Assembly (NCBI GenBank): GCA_013423325.1
Contig: BLJB01000180.1
Location: forward strand, 248,001 to 312,000
Direction of reading: 5' to 3'
DNA length: 64,000 nucleotides
Source of the DNA: Usnea hakonensis
Taxonomy: Eukaryota; Ascomycota; Lecanoromycetes; Lecanorales; Parmeliaceae
The first letter of the stretch is position 1. Every line of letters begins with the position of its first letter. A program made the translations under genes and the position numbers. Below are positions 1-11,247 of this stretch, in pieces. The notes beneath the pieces are model-generated. The model was not told the origin of the DNA, ran no database searches, and saw only the letters and a program-made list of their open reading frames with translations.

Positions 1-383
1 ACCGCTACTGCTTACCACAATTTATCCCGTCCTGAAGTTCCATTTCCAGACTTCGAGGGGGCAATCTATCGCAGAGGTCAATACATTGCCGAATGGGACC
101 GCGCTATTAACATCCAGATTTGTCAGTCTGGGTCGGGATTCGTTTGATACGAACATGCCTGTTCAACGACCCATTCGCAACTTGAAAGAAATCCGGTGTG
201 AGGAGCGATCTCAGCACCATTGAGATTAGTATCAGAGGACTTTTGTCTCTGAAAATATCGTCGTCCGCGAGTCGCCTAATTCCTCGACTCTCCTTGAAGT
301 TGAAGTAGCTTGCACAGCCGTATCCTGCGACTAACATCTCTTTTGTCGATCCTCATCTCTGATACATCTCCAAAAGCAGCACG
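1..383. other. Intergenic / upstream region of the first gene
   Basis: No coding frame with family features is visible on either strand. The stretch probably holds the promoter of the + gene that begins at 384 and perhaps the end of a gene outside the window. Confidence 0.4.
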
Positions 384-1214
384 ATGATGTTCTGGAAAAC
401 CTCGTATACAGCGGTGCCGACAGCTAGCGAGGCAGATGCCTCCGAGTCCCTAGAAAACCCAATTCGTTGGTCAGGAAAATCTAGACATCTTGTTCAACAT
501 CTACCGTGCTTGATCGCTTCGGTAATGGCCTTGATTGTCGTAGGTGTTGTGGCATTCTTGCAACTCTCAAAACCTGAGAACGTCTCGCCGGAAACGTGTG
601 GAAATTCCAGTAGCGAAGCGCTCTCGCTCGGCTGTAGCTTCGACGTTATTTCATTCGCCTGGCTGCCGGTCAGGTGTTTCGACAAGGAATTGGTGGACGA
701 ATTTCTGGCACTGAAAGACTGGAATTGGTACCTTGACGCAGGAGCGCAGCAGACTGCGGATTTTGTATCAGTTGCCGCTGGAGCGTACGACGAGCTATAC
801 GTGACACAAGAGTACCACATGTATCACTGCACGTATATGTGGAGAAAGATGCACAGAGCGATACTCGCGGGGGATGTCTTGGATGGTTATATTGGGGACA
901 TGCATCACACTGCACACTGTGAGATGCAAATCTTGGATCGATCGCGGACGCTGGATGAAGTTAGCACAACAATATATACCAAGTATGTCAAGTGTCCTGT
1001 ACAGCAAGAATTCAGGGGTCGGTGGGGATGGTATCGGATCATAAATGGGCAACGCGTACATCGAGATCCTCGATGGTGGATGGCTGAGCAGCGAATGCAG
1101 GCGGCACAAAGGGGTCAATACCCCGCTCATTGGCAAAATCGAGGATCAAGTTCTGGGGCCGGCGCTGAGTGCCATGGTCGGGTGCGCGATTCATTAGGCA
1201 TAGGGGAATCCTAA
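384..1214 (+). CDS. Single-pass membrane protein with conserved Cys/His lumenal domain (uncharacterised fungal family)
   Basis: This is an intronless 276-residue frame starting at ATG 384. A short N-terminal tail is followed by one hydrophobic segment (about residues 42-62, LIASVMALIVVGVVAFLQL), so a type II membrane anchor is likely. After it comes a block with CG-(x8)-GC-(x4)-SFAWLP-(x2)-C and then YHMYHCTYMWRKMHRA and HTAHCEM. This Cys/His pattern recurs in many fungal hypothetical proteins. It loosely recalls the HxxHC motifs of UstYa-type (DUF3328) oxidases, but I do not see the full UstYa signature. After the Cys/His block the C-terminus runs on into a Gly/Gln/Arg-rich tail (about 70 residues) that I do not associate with the family; it may be read-through past a missed intron. 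Function unknown. Confidence 0.75.
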   Translation: MMFWKTSYTAVPTASEADASESLENPIRWSGKSRHLVQHLPCLIASVMALIVVGVVAFLQLSKPENVSPETCGNSSSEALSLGCSFDVISFAWLPVRCFDKELVDEFLALKDWNWYLDAGAQQTADFVSVAAGAYDELYVTQEYHMYHCTYMWRKMHRAILAGDVLDGYIGDMHHTAHCEMQILDRSRTLDEVSTTIYTKYVKCPVQQEFRGRWGWYRIINGQRVHRDPRWWMAEQRMQAAQRGQYPAHWQNRGSSSGAGAECHGRVRDSLGIGES

Positions 1215-1945
1215 TAGCCCCCTCAGACTCGATCAAGTCTCTATACCTATGCTCCAGGCAAGCTCCGGGTTACGTTGCAGACTTATTGACCTGTTTTCAT
1301 AATCGCTTATGAAGATCAGAGCACGAATCGACCAATTTTCCCCCCTGTTCATGTCTCGAGTTCCTAGATCTTCGCCCTTCTTTAAAATTAGATTTGAGGT
1401 GTACCAATTCTGGTGTTTGCAAGTTCCTTTCCTACAACGTATCTTCATGATTCCCATGCAGAGTAGAGACTATTCCACACAGCCTCCCATTTGACAACTT
1501 CGCAGTCTAGTCATAGCCAACAAAATCTTCATACTGTGATGAAGGTACTACAGTAATGAGGGACTCCAAGTTCGTGTTGGAATTGCGTTGTACAAGTTGA
1601 AGCTCGGGATCAGCTGGTGGTTTACCCTCCCGATAGAGACGTATCGATGTCCAGATTCGCGACGGATACACAAAAACACACACCCACACCCGCAGATGAA
1701 CCAGCTGGATGGTCAACACCCAGTGGGAGGATACAAAACACCCACACCGACAAAAATGAACCAGCTGGGAGATAAAAACCCAGTGGGAGACACACAAACG
1801 CGATTTTTGACCGGAAATTTCCCCCGTCACACTGCTTTCCCTCAGAGAGTGCTATCCTCTTGGTGGACCTAGGGGAGAAGAACTGTTGAACCCTTGCATG
1901 AAACTTCCGACAGACATATCCGAGCGCAATTTTCGTGAGCGGACG
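1215..1945. other. Intergenic region without a supported gene
   Basis: Short overlapping frames on both strands show no family features. The only structure I see is a two-copy 60-bp tandem repeat at 1681-1800, listed separately. Confidence 0.4.
1681..1800. repeat. Two-copy tandem repeat, 60-bp period
   Basis: Two adjacent 60-bp units each begin with ACCCACACC, followed by ATGAACCAGCTGG (ATG at 1696 and 1756) and CCCAGTGGGAG. The copies diverge mainly between these blocks. A + strand frame (1588-1872) reads through both, but no protein family is recognisable and coding status is uncertain. Confidence 0.7.
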
Positions 1946-3827
1946 TCAGGCATTGCACAGGCTCAGCCTCTCAGCGATACTCCAAGCCAATCTTCGTCCT
2001 GCTTCATCCTCCAAACGAATGTCACTAGACATGGTCAAGCAGTCCCTGACGACTCCGCCATAAATCGAACCACACTGACCCCAGAGATCAGGAACCAGCT
2101 TCTTGAGCACATATTTTCGAAATTCATAGCTATCTTTCCACCCTCCGGTGTCAGAAGTCTGAAGGTTCTGCCACAGTCCAACTTCAAGAAGTACGAGACC
2201 TATCGAGTAAATGTCATAGCTATGTCGGAAGCGACGAGCAGGGTCCGCTGCCTTGTCTGGATGTAGGTATATATTTAAAGGAGGCTTCGTGACGACATTA
2301 TAAATGCCTTCACGAGGTCTGGAAACAGCTTGGCGCGGACTCCTTCTTGAGTATTCCCACTCCTCGTCCTCATCATGCTGGATCAATTCGGGGACATCAT
2401 CGGGCCTGGACAGCCCGTAGCCCATTATATATGGACGGCCAATATCTTTACGGTTCTTCCCAAAACCCTCGTTACCAGTTGGTCGAGGTGGAAAAAAGAA
2501 GATGTTGTTGGATCGGATATTCTTGTGTAGCCAGCCGCAGATATGTACGACAACAATACTATACATTAGTTTCTTTGCTAACTCGAAGCGAATGCCGAGG
2601 TCGAGTATGCCGTCAACATGATCCAAGAGATGGGTCAAGGAGCTTGGCTTGCAGATGTGCCCGAGATCCTCTGGACGAGTGCGACGTGGAAGATCTCGCA
2701 TGTACGAAGGCAAATGATATACCACACCATAACGAAAATTCTCTTCATCCTTGAAGAGTCCAATGCAGTCTAGAATACGAAAGTCATGTGGCCGATTGGG
2801 AATACTGAGGAAGTCTCCGAGTTTCTGGATTTGCTCCTCTGCGAGCTTATTCGGTCGACCATCATCACCAATGTAGGACTGCCACTCAACAAAAACGACC
2901 TGCGGATCCTTTATGGAAGTCGCAAGCGCTCGAGGTCCCGAAGACTTAATTGTGTAATTTTTCTTGTCGAGAAGACGCCAGCGGGCTTGGAATCGCTTTG
3001 AAATCTGTGTCGGTGTCACCATCTTGGCTTTGAATCTGGCCATATCTGCCAATCTCTGGTGCCCGTCGGCCATTAGAGAGGACTTGTCGTTGGCAGCTTC
3101 CTGAGCTGAGTCGGCCATGAACTGTAGGTCGAGGAAGTTTTTGCATTGTGGCAGGGAGACAGTAGGTAAACCCCGGTTGATGTGGGCCTGTGCTTCCCAG
3201 GAGCATAGACGCACAAGATCCTCATTATATTTTCGTAAATCTTTGAGAAGCGTATGAACGCGGCCTTTACCTCTGAGACTCCACCGACACCTCTGAAGGA
3301 GCGACATCTTCTTGCTGTAATATCGGACTTTCCGATCTGTCTCCCCATGTCGGTCTATTCGATCCGCTGCTGATGGACTACGTGACGGATCACGCCCCTC
3401 TAGGAAGTCACGAATATTCGAAGGTACGTGTGGATTCTGTACTTCGTCAGGGTTGCCGCTATCATGAAACAGACAAACGACTTACCTTATCACCTTTCGT
3501 ATGGTATTTGAAACTTATGCCGTAATTTTTATCCAAGCCTTTTATGTCCGTAAAAATCTCGGATATGGCGCAAAGGGCCTCAAAGCAACCATAGAAAGCA
3601 GGGCCTCTACGTAGATGAATCTTGAGCTTCTCACTCCGCTGCTCCTTTGCTTCCTGGATTTCAAACTGCTCGCCCCAAGCCTCCAAAGTAAAACCTTCAA
3701 TGCGCACATCTCGAGCTACTCTCTGAGCGTCAGATGGTGCCTTGGCAGCGTCTGAAAAGAATTTGTAGCCTTGTGCGCATGTAACAAACATGCCCGCGAC
3801 CGCGAAGGCAAACGACGCTGGATCCAT
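1946..3827 (-). CDS. HeLo-domain protein with C-terminal pseudokinase domain
   Basis: Model: complement(join(1946..3436,3486..3827)), 610 residues. The 49-nt intron has donor GTAAGT, branch CTGAC and acceptor CAG and keeps frame. The start is the ATG of MDPASFAFAVAG; the frame upstream opens only with TTG. Residues 1 to about 200 resemble the helical HeLo (prion-inhibition/propagation) domain of fungal cell-death proteins. The C-terminal half is kinase-like: a WLHKNIRSNNIFF catalytic-loop equivalent near residue 420, and DIYSIGLVLLEVGLW (subdomain IX) near 523. HRD is replaced by HKN, DFG by GYG, and no glycine loop is evident, so it is very probably catalytically dead. HeLo domains permeabilise membranes when activated in heterokaryon incompatibility. 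The arrangement parallels helical-bundle-plus-pseudokinase executioners such as MLKL; that role here is inference. Confidence 0.85.
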
Positions 3828-4962
3828 GACATTTAAGGGCAAAGAAGCTGAAGCCGCTATCCCTATTCAGCTTACCCACTCTAACCCAAAAGTATTAGAG
3901 AAAGTGTGAGCAGATGAGAAAGGAAAAAGAGTATTGTTCAGATTCTAGATCTCTCGCAACCTCGTCATTAGCCAGCCACTTATGTCCAATGATGTCACCT
4001 TGCATGAATATGCAGAATAAGAGTCGATCCTAGTTATGAACTCTCTCAAAGACTCAATTTTTGAGGAATATAGAGATTTTGGAAGACGTGTCACAAGGGT
4101 TTCTATCCTTCTTTGGAGGCAAATGGTCGAACAAGCTCTGTTGCATCTTTGCGCAGGATCGTATGATTTTGGCCATCAACATAACCGAGTATTGACGTGC
4201 CTTAAATGATCGCCTCAGATTTTCACATATTGAAGGAATGCTGACAGGAGATACGCGATAGACCGCAGTCTCGAACCCTTATTAGACTTGTCTATCTGGC
4301 TCACTAGAAGAGACATACTGAAAATATCTGGATGTCAATCCGCCCAGTGGAATACGTACTAGGGCTCTGAGCCTCTTTTCGACTCTTCGTTGGAGAGATG
4401 TTCCCCTGGTGGACCAAAGGAGGTACAGTATAGCTGCACAGCATTTCCATTTTGTTTTCTTGCCAGCTAAGTCTCAATCCCACAGTGTTATACGCATCCA
4501 GGACCCAGAGGTCGACTTTTATCGCACAAAGAGATGATTCCCCTAATGGGCCAAGGGAGGGAGAGCGGAGTACATAGTCACAGCTGTGGGCAGCAGGGCT
4601 ACTTTGGCTGTGACCAAGGTCCTCGAAGAAGAAGAAGAAAAGGAAAAAAAGGAAAGGGAAAAGGGAGGGAGGTGAGGAGGTTTAAATAGTTGAGGCCGGC
4701 GCTAAGTGCATGCGTCATCGAGGATTTCACTGGCAAATGAATACTGGTAAGTGTGAATAGTGCACGTGAATACAGTAAGATATCGTCATCGCAGTCATGC
4801 CTCACCTCAGTTGTGAGATGCTTGGAAGAAAAGATTGCTTGGGTGGAATGTCAAAGGAATCAAGGTTCCATTTCTGTATCTATGCCAAATGTCTATATTA
4901 TGCAATGTCATGAAAATATCTAGAACCTGCTTAGCCACTCGAATAATCTGTCCTACGGCCAG
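3828..4962. other. Intergenic region with a purine-rich tract
   Basis: About 1.1 kb without a convincing coding frame. A GAAGAAGAAG / GGAAAGGG purine-rich tract lies at about 4622-4682 and gives rise to spurious short frames. It should contain the HeLo-kinase promoter and the 3' region of the GT15 gene. Confidence 0.4.
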
Positions 4963-6716
4963 TTAATCTGATCCCTCAGTGGCGTATCCCTGGTATCCAT
5001 CGCCGCCAAAAGCTCTCTCAACTTCCTGTGACCATCCCTCTTTCTTATCAAGCCAATTACCGCCAAGAAATTGACGAATGCAGGTATCATCGGGCTTCTT
5101 CTGTGGCGATTCGAGAGGGACGAGGCGATAGAAGTTCTCATCGACGGGGGTGGGATCGCAGGAGCAGCGGTGAGAGGACTGGGGCGGGCAGTGCCTAGAG
5201 CGCAGCATCGTCAGTTAAGACGGGTGTCGATGTAGAAGACTTTTCTAGACAGAGGCTCACCTATTGATGTCATGCTGATACCCAATATCTCTGAAGAACC
5301 ATATCTCGCTCTTCGGTACGAACATAGCAACACTGAGGGTATGTATGGGCGCATCCCCAAATCGCTCGTAGTAGAAGCCCCCTCCTCGATCTAACCAATC
5401 AAAGTATTTTTCGTTCGCTTGGCCGCGGAAGAAATCCAGGCTCCCAACCTCAAAGTTTGAAAAGAATTGGCAATTGTTGTAGTCTCCGCTATTGTGAGAG
5501 TCAAGCAGCCAGTCCAAGTCGGCATCAGGATGTATCAGCTCTGGATGGGCGTTTATAAATGAGCGGGTGCGAGACCAGAGAGAAGGAAAAGAGCGAGCGT
5601 CGTCGAGGATGTTCATGTTGAAGCCGTACTTCATATTATTATCGCGCATGAAGCGGAAGACGTCGTAGTCAATGTCGCAAAAGAAATGGACCTAGTAGAG
5701 AGCAAATCAGTTTGAATAGCTCTTGCGGAAGAATGATAGCATACATCAGGCTCAACCCGCCAGTACCAATCAAAGTCCTTGAGGCGTGGGTGCTTGTAGA
5801 AAAAGCCACTATTCCACCGGCACATGTGTCTGTAGCTGATCATCCACCCTTTTCCAACTCCAATGGCGCCCAGGTACTCCAAGCTATTCATGAACCTTCC
5901 CTCATCGATCCAGTCAGGTAAAGACCAGTGCTCTTGAGGGACGACTTCGTAGTAGCATTTGGCAGACGTGAGGTTCTGTGTAGCAGCCTACTGCCTGGTC
6001 AGCTTCGTTCGCCATTATCGAAGTCTTTGGCGTACCTTGAACTCATCACTAAAGGGCTCATCATTGAAGAATATCCACGGATAGTTGTACTTCCGATTCC
6101 AACGAAACTCGAGCTGTCGCATACTTTGCATCAGACCAGGCAGCTCAGAATTGCGTACCAAGCTGATGAGAGCAGCTCTCGGTTTGGCAGAATGATGACT
6201 GAACGACGGCATCGACTTCAGCAAGCCTAATCCATTCTTTTCTGCAAACTTGTCATTCGAGTTCTGCTGTAGCCAGTCCATTGGCTCAGGGGCATGCCTC
6301 TTCCTTGTGGGAACTGTCTCTGAGATATGGCGTAGACCTTGGTAAGGGCTTGCAGCTTGTTGCTGTACTGTAACATGGATGACTTGACGCCGCCAAGTAT
6401 GCGGTTGTGGTATGACCCAGATTAGCAGAGCCAGTAGCAAACAAACCACGACAGCGATTTGCCTCTTCGAGACCGTGTTGCGAATGCTCGAGGGTAAGTA
6501 TCGAGGCCATCGCGATGGTGCTGGTGATGTCCAAAATGATGAGGCAGAAGAGAAGGAGCTAGCAGAGGATGATCGGGACGACTGGCTGGACGGTAGAGAG
6601 AATCTGGAAATTGAGGTGGTGGAGGGTGTTGCGAGTTGCTTGGGCGATTTGTCAACGAACGGATCCTTTCCAGGAGTGTTGAAGAGCCTGCATGCTGTAC
6701 GCTCCAAGAAGCCCAT
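4963..6716 (-). CDS. Alpha-1,2-mannosyltransferase, GT15 (KRE2/KTR/MNT1 family)
   Basis: Model: complement(join(4963..5194,5261..5691,5745..5987,6036..6716)), 528 residues, all junctions in frame. It is a type II Golgi enzyme: a Ser/Pro-rich cytosolic tail, a membrane anchor near residues 86-105 (IAVVVCLLLALLIWVIP) and a lumenal GT15 domain. Recognisable blocks are PRAALISLVRNSELPGLMQS (start of the domain), FRWNRKYNYPWIFFNDEPFS, GKGWMISYRHMCRWNSGFFY and the catalytic-site block DWYWRVEPDV, whose Glu matches the proposed nucleophile of Kre2. YQHDINRHCPP and a Cys-rich region end the domain. The family transfers mannose from GDP-mannose to O- and N-linked glycans and cell-wall mannoproteins. 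The protein is longer than yeast Kre2 (about 440) because of the N-terminal tail. Confidence 0.93.
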
Positions 6717-7236
6717 CTCAGCAGAGACACTGAATTTGGTTGACGATGTGAGCTCAACCAGCTGCGTGGACGTGTCTTACTTGTAAATGTCACGCGTGAG
6801 GTTTCGCGTGGCGAGCTGTAAATACTTGGCTTGGCATCAAGTGTTGACGGAGGACTAAAGCAATCAACCAATTCAAGAATGCGGTTGAGAGTAGCTTCCA
6901 CTTTGTGCTTTTGATTTTCCCAACTCGAGAAGCCCATTTCCATGTTCCCTTCTAAGGTGCGATCCCAAGGTAGAAGGGATCTCTTTGTCACGGACAATTT
7001 TTTATTTTCGCAGTCACGCATCAAGTACTGGCTGTATTGAGTCTGGTCACAAACTGCACAACTATAATTGCGGCAGGAGCCTCCCTCCATGATCACCCTT
7101 GTCCTCCGGTGTCCTCCACAAGATCGAGCGGTTTCTGTTAGTATACAAAGAGTCAAAATGCTCTATGGGCCTTCCTCGGCTCTCTGGATATCTCATAAAA
7201 CCCAAACGCCCTGCTATGATGATATTAAGTCTTGAA
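6717..7236. other. Intergenic region between GT15 and HIR1
   Basis: About 520 bp lie between the 5' end of the GT15 gene and the stop of HIR1, both on the - strand. Frames here are extensions or shadows of the neighbours; no separate gene is supported. The GT15 promoter should lie here. Confidence 0.4.
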
Positions 7237-10200
7237 TCAGGAGACCATTGCATCCCCTCCTTCCTCCTGCTCTTCCACAACTCCAAAGACTTTTGCATAT
7301 GGTACAGTGATTCGTTGCAGGTCGCGATTCTTGCCTGTGGCGTGTTAGCATGATATGATGATCCCGAGCCATAGGGCAAAGGTCTTACCCAAGATCAATA
7401 TCACGCCCTTCAGAAGCTCTTGCCGCGGCCATCCACAAAGCATTTCGGTCTCATTACCCCAATGTCGATCCTCGGGCTCCCTCGCCGGTGCCTTTGCTTT
7501 TTTTCCCGGCTCAACATTTTCATAGATCCCTCCAAGTAAGCCACGCAGTAGCTCCTCAACTTTCATCTTCAGTCCTTCTACACCAAGTCTCTTGGCATAC
7601 ATGTAGAGGTACACCTGAAATTCATCTTTGGCGCCCAGCATCATAGCAGCGGCGATCCTGTTCTCAAGATGAGCAATCGACACGCCTGATTCGAAGCCTT
7701 CAAAGCCTTCTCGTGAAATAAGTTGCTTGACAAGCCTACTGAGGATCTGCGCTCGTCCCCTGGCAAGGGTTTCATTGGTAGTTGTGCGTTCGAGGAATGG
7801 AATGACACCTGCCGAGACATTTGAACTAGAGGTATCATTACCAAGCGCTGAGGTGGATCGCAGATTACCAACAGAGGAGTCCGTCGAGTTCCAGTATTGA
7901 CTGCCTATCATCCACCATAATTCTGAAAGGCGCTGCCAGGCAAACATTGCAGGCGAGTATGCATAGCCCTCACCATTAGTAAGAGTGACTACGATACGGC
8001 CCTCTGAGTTTAGACGAGCGCCAGTGATGGCGGGAGCTTTGGTCGGATGTTCTTGTAGGCTATGTGTCGCGATGTCGAGGATTGGAGCGAGTGATACAGG
8101 AGGGTGGGGTGACGAGAGGTTTACCATATCCCACACATAGCAGAGTCCAATAGCTGTAATGCACAGTAGCCATCGATCCTGACACTCTAAAACGACTGGC
8201 TGGCTTTCCATCACCAACGCATTGATGAGCCTTCTTCCTACTGGGGTCCAGGCATAGACACTTCCATCTTCGCAGGCGATTGACCAAAACTTCCTGTTTC
8301 CTGTCACCAATAGAGCGCTTCTAGGTAGGTAGTCCTGGAACACTGGCTGGCCGCGTCTGGTGACAGTGACTCGACAAGGCTCCTGATCATGCGTCTTCCC
8401 AGCGACCGAAAGCTGTGTCGGATTTCGGGCCTCAATCATGACATCGGTCTGTGCTGACAAATCAGAATTGGTTGTATTCCCTCCGCTAGGCGTGACACCA
8501 GATCCTCCGAAAGACTGCACAATATGTGATCGAATCTTTGGTACTGCCAGTCTTACTTGGCTGACCGTCAAGCTAGGGTTTATCACAGCAGGTCGGATAA
8601 AGTCCGGTGTAGGCTGCGGCCCTGCAGGTGCAACGGCATTCTTTGAGGGCAGAAGCCCATTAGTAGTGTTCGACAATATGGGGACTGCTCCGTCCTGGCT
8701 TGCAGCAGCAATTCTCTTCTCGACATGATCGTCTTCAACCCCTTCGATTGCTGCAAGTCGTCGCCTATTGCCTAACAGAAGGCTAGCAAGGCCCCCTTTA
8801 GGTAAGCCATCGAACGGTTTAGACAGATCCAGGATGGCTTGTGGCTGGTCATTGTGTGCGCCTTGGTTGTTCGACGAAGCCATAAGCTGCGTTCGAGGAA
8901 GTGAGGATTCATTGCCAGCAGATGAAACGAGCAATGGCGCTATGCGCTTCTTACCATCCTTGGTAATAGTAACGCGTGACTTGAGTCTCTCAAGCTTGGC
9001 TGCGTTCGGATCTTCCTTTGGCCTCAAATTTTGCTCATCAGGCTTGGCTGCGGCTTGATCAGGCACTTGGCCATTAGTAAGAGCCGGAGGCACGCTGGCC
9101 CCATTCGTGAGAAGTCCTTGAGGCTGTACGGCTACGGCGTTTCCATTCGTCATGACTGCCGGACTTGGTCCAGCATCACCCATCAATGCGCCCATTCGCC
9201 CTTCGACGCCGCGCATCTCGCCTTCCTTGCTTTTCTCTTCAAGAAGCAATCCATCAGTCCCCTCGACAATTCCAGCACCTCGTCTTCCAGCTCCAAATTT
9301 GGCCAGTGCCTTTTCGTTCTCGTCCAAGCTGACTTCATATCCTATCTCACTTGTTTCAAACACCAACGTTACTACTGTTCCATCCAGACTCGAAACGATT
9401 AGCGTCTTGCCATCAGGAGTCCAAGCAAGGTCTGATATAGACTTGACAGCCAGCTCTTGTGTTATACATAAGGGCCTTGGGTTTGTCGTAATCCACACGC
9501 TGAGAGCTTTGTCTTGGCCAGCGCAGGCGATGACGGTGTGGACGGGGGTCGTTTTCGGATCAAAAGGTTTCTTGGCGGGATCCAGTCTTGTAAAAAGCCG
9601 CGGTGAGAATGCACAAACCTCTACAGGCTGCTCGTGGCCAATGAGGTTGATGTCTCCGTCCCACGCACCACGATTGATAATAGCCACTGAGCTGACTGGT
9701 CCATTGACAGCATTCGCAGCGGCTATATGATTCCCATCCGGCGACCAGGAACACCTCCGGAAGTATGTAGTAAGGGGAGACGCGACGAAGGGCGCAGATA
9801 TAGTCTTTTCGAGCTGAAAGTTGTTCATCTGATCATGCGGGCCGGAATTGGGTCCAGGGGGTGTGAATCGCCAGATCTTGATCGTCCTGTCGTCGCTTGC
9901 CGTTGCAAAGTACTTGTTCGCCGGATCAAATGTAAGGCCTTTGACATGGCTCTGATGGCTAACCAGAGTCTTGAGCTTTTCAAAGGTGTAGCCCGACCAA
10001 ACCACTACTTTAGAGTCCAACCCCACCGTGACCAATATTGAAGAGTCGTATGACCATCCTAGATCTTGCACATCATTGTCATGGCCAATCAGCCTCCTGC
10101 TTATCTTCCAATTTTCCACTGGCGGGGCTTCGTTACTTCCTGTTCTTATAATCAGCTTTCCCTCTCCCACTCGAGCTAGGCTCAATTTCACGTACCAAAC

Positions 10201-10576
10201 GTAGCGAATTCAGAGGGCGGGCTTGGGTCGATGTAGTAGATACATACAATCCTATCATCTGAGCCTGATGCCAGATATTTTCCAGTGCCTGAGAATCGCA
10301 CAGAGTGTATGGTCCCGGAATGGTTGCTCATCGAGCACAGCTGTCTGGGCTTGCTGTAGGAAGGGTCGGGCGCATTGTAGATAGCATCTGTAGACCAAAT
10401 ACGTACGAATCCATCTACACATGAGAGTCAGCCTATATAATGAAAATGGTAAGATTTCACTCACCTCCGGCCGCTGTGACGAGCCTCGTCCCATCGGGTG
10501 AGACATGGCAGCTGTAGACTTCAAAGTCTTTTTTCTCCCCGCTATGCGTGAGCCATACTGGGCGGATGTATTTCAT
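7237..10576 (-). CDS. hir1: Histone chaperone HIRA/HIR1
   Basis: Model: complement(join(7237..7389,7335..)) is resolved as four exons: 10576-10465, 10414-10196, 10139-7389 and 7334-7237, giving 1059 residues. Intron phases are consistent, and branch sites such as GCTGAC are visible. The N-terminus carries the WD40 propeller: SGSDDRIVCIYYID, LIGHDNDVQDLGWSYDSSIL, VTVGLDSKVVVWSG, TASDDRTIKIWRF. The middle has the HIR B-motif (SRVTITKDGKKRIAPLLV), the Asf1-binding element. The C-terminal HIRA domain ends in KNRDLQRITVPYAKVFGVVE. As part of the HIR complex the protein deposits H3-H4 independently of replication and represses histone genes in the nucleus. The length matches fungal homologues. The last exon is short (98 nt) and easily missed. 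Confidence 0.95.
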
Positions 10577-11247
10577 GACAGCAATCCAGGAGCTTGTACT
10601 TGTAGCGCATGTCTCGCAAAGATTCTTCTAAATTTTGGAGGGTGGCTGTCAAAGTAAAGTGACTTGTTGCGCAAATGTTGGGCACAAACGCGTTTGAGCC
10701 TTGGCATCGCTTCACTATCGCGGTCTCCGTAGAGTCGTATTACGGTGCTTTATATTGACTAATAGGAAGCTTTCATTCCCAGATCTACCTCAATTGCTCT
10801 TCCCTTTCTCACTTATAACTTTTGTATACTGGATTGATGTTATAAGACCGATGACTACGTGATGTCACATTAATGTTCTGCCAGTCACATTTGGCAAAAT
10901 CACCTTGTCTGCTGGCGACTCCAAGATTGTTTACTGAACATCATATTGATTCAATCTTTTCGTGTAGAGGGGATTTTGAGCAATCATTTACCCTATAGCT
11001 GAGATTTCTTTATCCGTGCGGTATATCTACGGCAGACGACGGCTGACACTTCTAAAGTCGCCCCCTAAAGTCGTCCCCCTGAGGAGAGCTTTAGGGGGAA
11101 GAGGGAGCTTTGTGAGGGGACTTCGACTTTAGGAGTTCATTTTCAAAAACTCATAAGCTCAAATCAAAAGTCAGCCGTCGTCCGCCGTACGCCTGCGCCT
11201 GAATTCAAAAGGATAAGAATCAATCTTGGAGAAGCCACAGACTCGTA
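10577..11247. other. Intergenic region upstream of HIR1
   Basis: No coding frame is supported. It should include the HIR1 promoter and contains the 162-bp inverted-repeat element at 11028-11189. Confidence 0.4.
11028..11189. mobile_element. MITE-like element with 20-bp terminal inverted repeats
   Basis: The left end TACGGCAGACGACGGCTGAC (11028-11047) is matched, with one mismatch, by the reverse complement of GTCAGCCGTCGTCCGCCGTA (11170-11189). The 122-bp interior is non-coding and holds further CTTTAGGGGG / CCCCCTAAAG complementary pieces. Short length, inverted ends and intergenic position suit a non-autonomous DNA transposon. A target-site duplication is not clear, so a local palindrome is possible. 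Confidence 0.6.

Noticed and set aside
8438..9730. Several + strand frames of 90-190 codons
   Set aside because: They lie opposite the HIR1 coding region and have no features of their own.
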